Source: Marinilabiliaceae bacterium (GTDB taxonomy: Bacteria; Bacteroidota; Bacteroidia; Bacteroidales; Marinilabiliaceae). Taken from it: a DNA stretch of 5,363 nt. Shown here in pieces: positions 5,329 through 5,363 of this stretch. The first letter of the stretch is position 1, and every line of letters begins with the position of its first letter. The notes beneath the pieces are model-generated. The model was not told the DNA's origin, made no database searches, and saw only the letters and a list, made by a program, of their open reading frames with translations. A program made the translations under genes and the position numbers. The stretch lies in the NCBI GenBank assembly GCA_027010905.1, contig JALVBA010000346.1:1-5363 (forward strand). The letters are read 5' to 3'.

Positions 5329-5363
5329 CTTAAAAAATGAATGCGGAGCTTATGAAATAACTC

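Noticed and set aside
5285..5363. FMN riboswitch before ribBA
   Set aside because: The predicted leader is about 30 bases and none of the conserved FMN-aptamer segments are visible. An element further upstream would lie outside the window.

Overview
The window looks like chromosomal DNA of a Bacteroidota bacterium, probably a member of the Bacteroidales. The signs are AT-rich intergenic DNA, no Shine-Dalgarno sequences before the starts, several matches to the Bacteroidota -7 promoter element (TAnnTTTG), and protein variants typical of that phylum (the AnmK motif WDICPVN, a DUF5522 protein, and a fused RibBA). It is a housekeeping region. I see no mobile element, CRISPR array, phage or defence system.

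Layout from left to right. Bases 1-166 are intergenic, with a terminator-like hairpin near 34-55 and a good promoter at 126-134. A secreted glucosaminidase with two LysM domains follows on + (167-1123). A 224-base convergent gap then holds a dispersed intergenic repeat with interleaved inverted repeats. On the - strand a two-gene unit is read leftward: a 65-residue DUF5522 protein (2335-2532), then methionyl-tRNA formyltransferase fmt (1348-2316). The 358-base divergent gap is not empty. It carries a decayed N-terminal fragment of a dihydroorotate dehydrogenase-like gene on - (2676-2825), broken by a stop codon and cut off where a repeat-like A/G tract begins. anmK follows on + (2891-3979). 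It is separated by a 57-base repeat-bearing gap from the convergent ribBA on - (4037-5284), whose promoter lies at the right edge.

The genes do not form one pathway. The glucosaminidase and AnmK both concern peptidoglycan: one cuts the glycan strand outside the cytoplasm, the other salvages anhydro-MurNAc inside it. Fmt prepares initiator tRNA for translation. RibBA makes both precursors of riboflavin. Each gene or gene pair appears to be its own transcription unit.

The observations most worth following are the DHOD-like gene remnant and the repeat family. Two clear copies and one weaker copy each lie just behind a gene (or gene-remnant) 3' end, in the same orientation relative to it. One copy contains an ABA'B' arrangement of inverted repeats.
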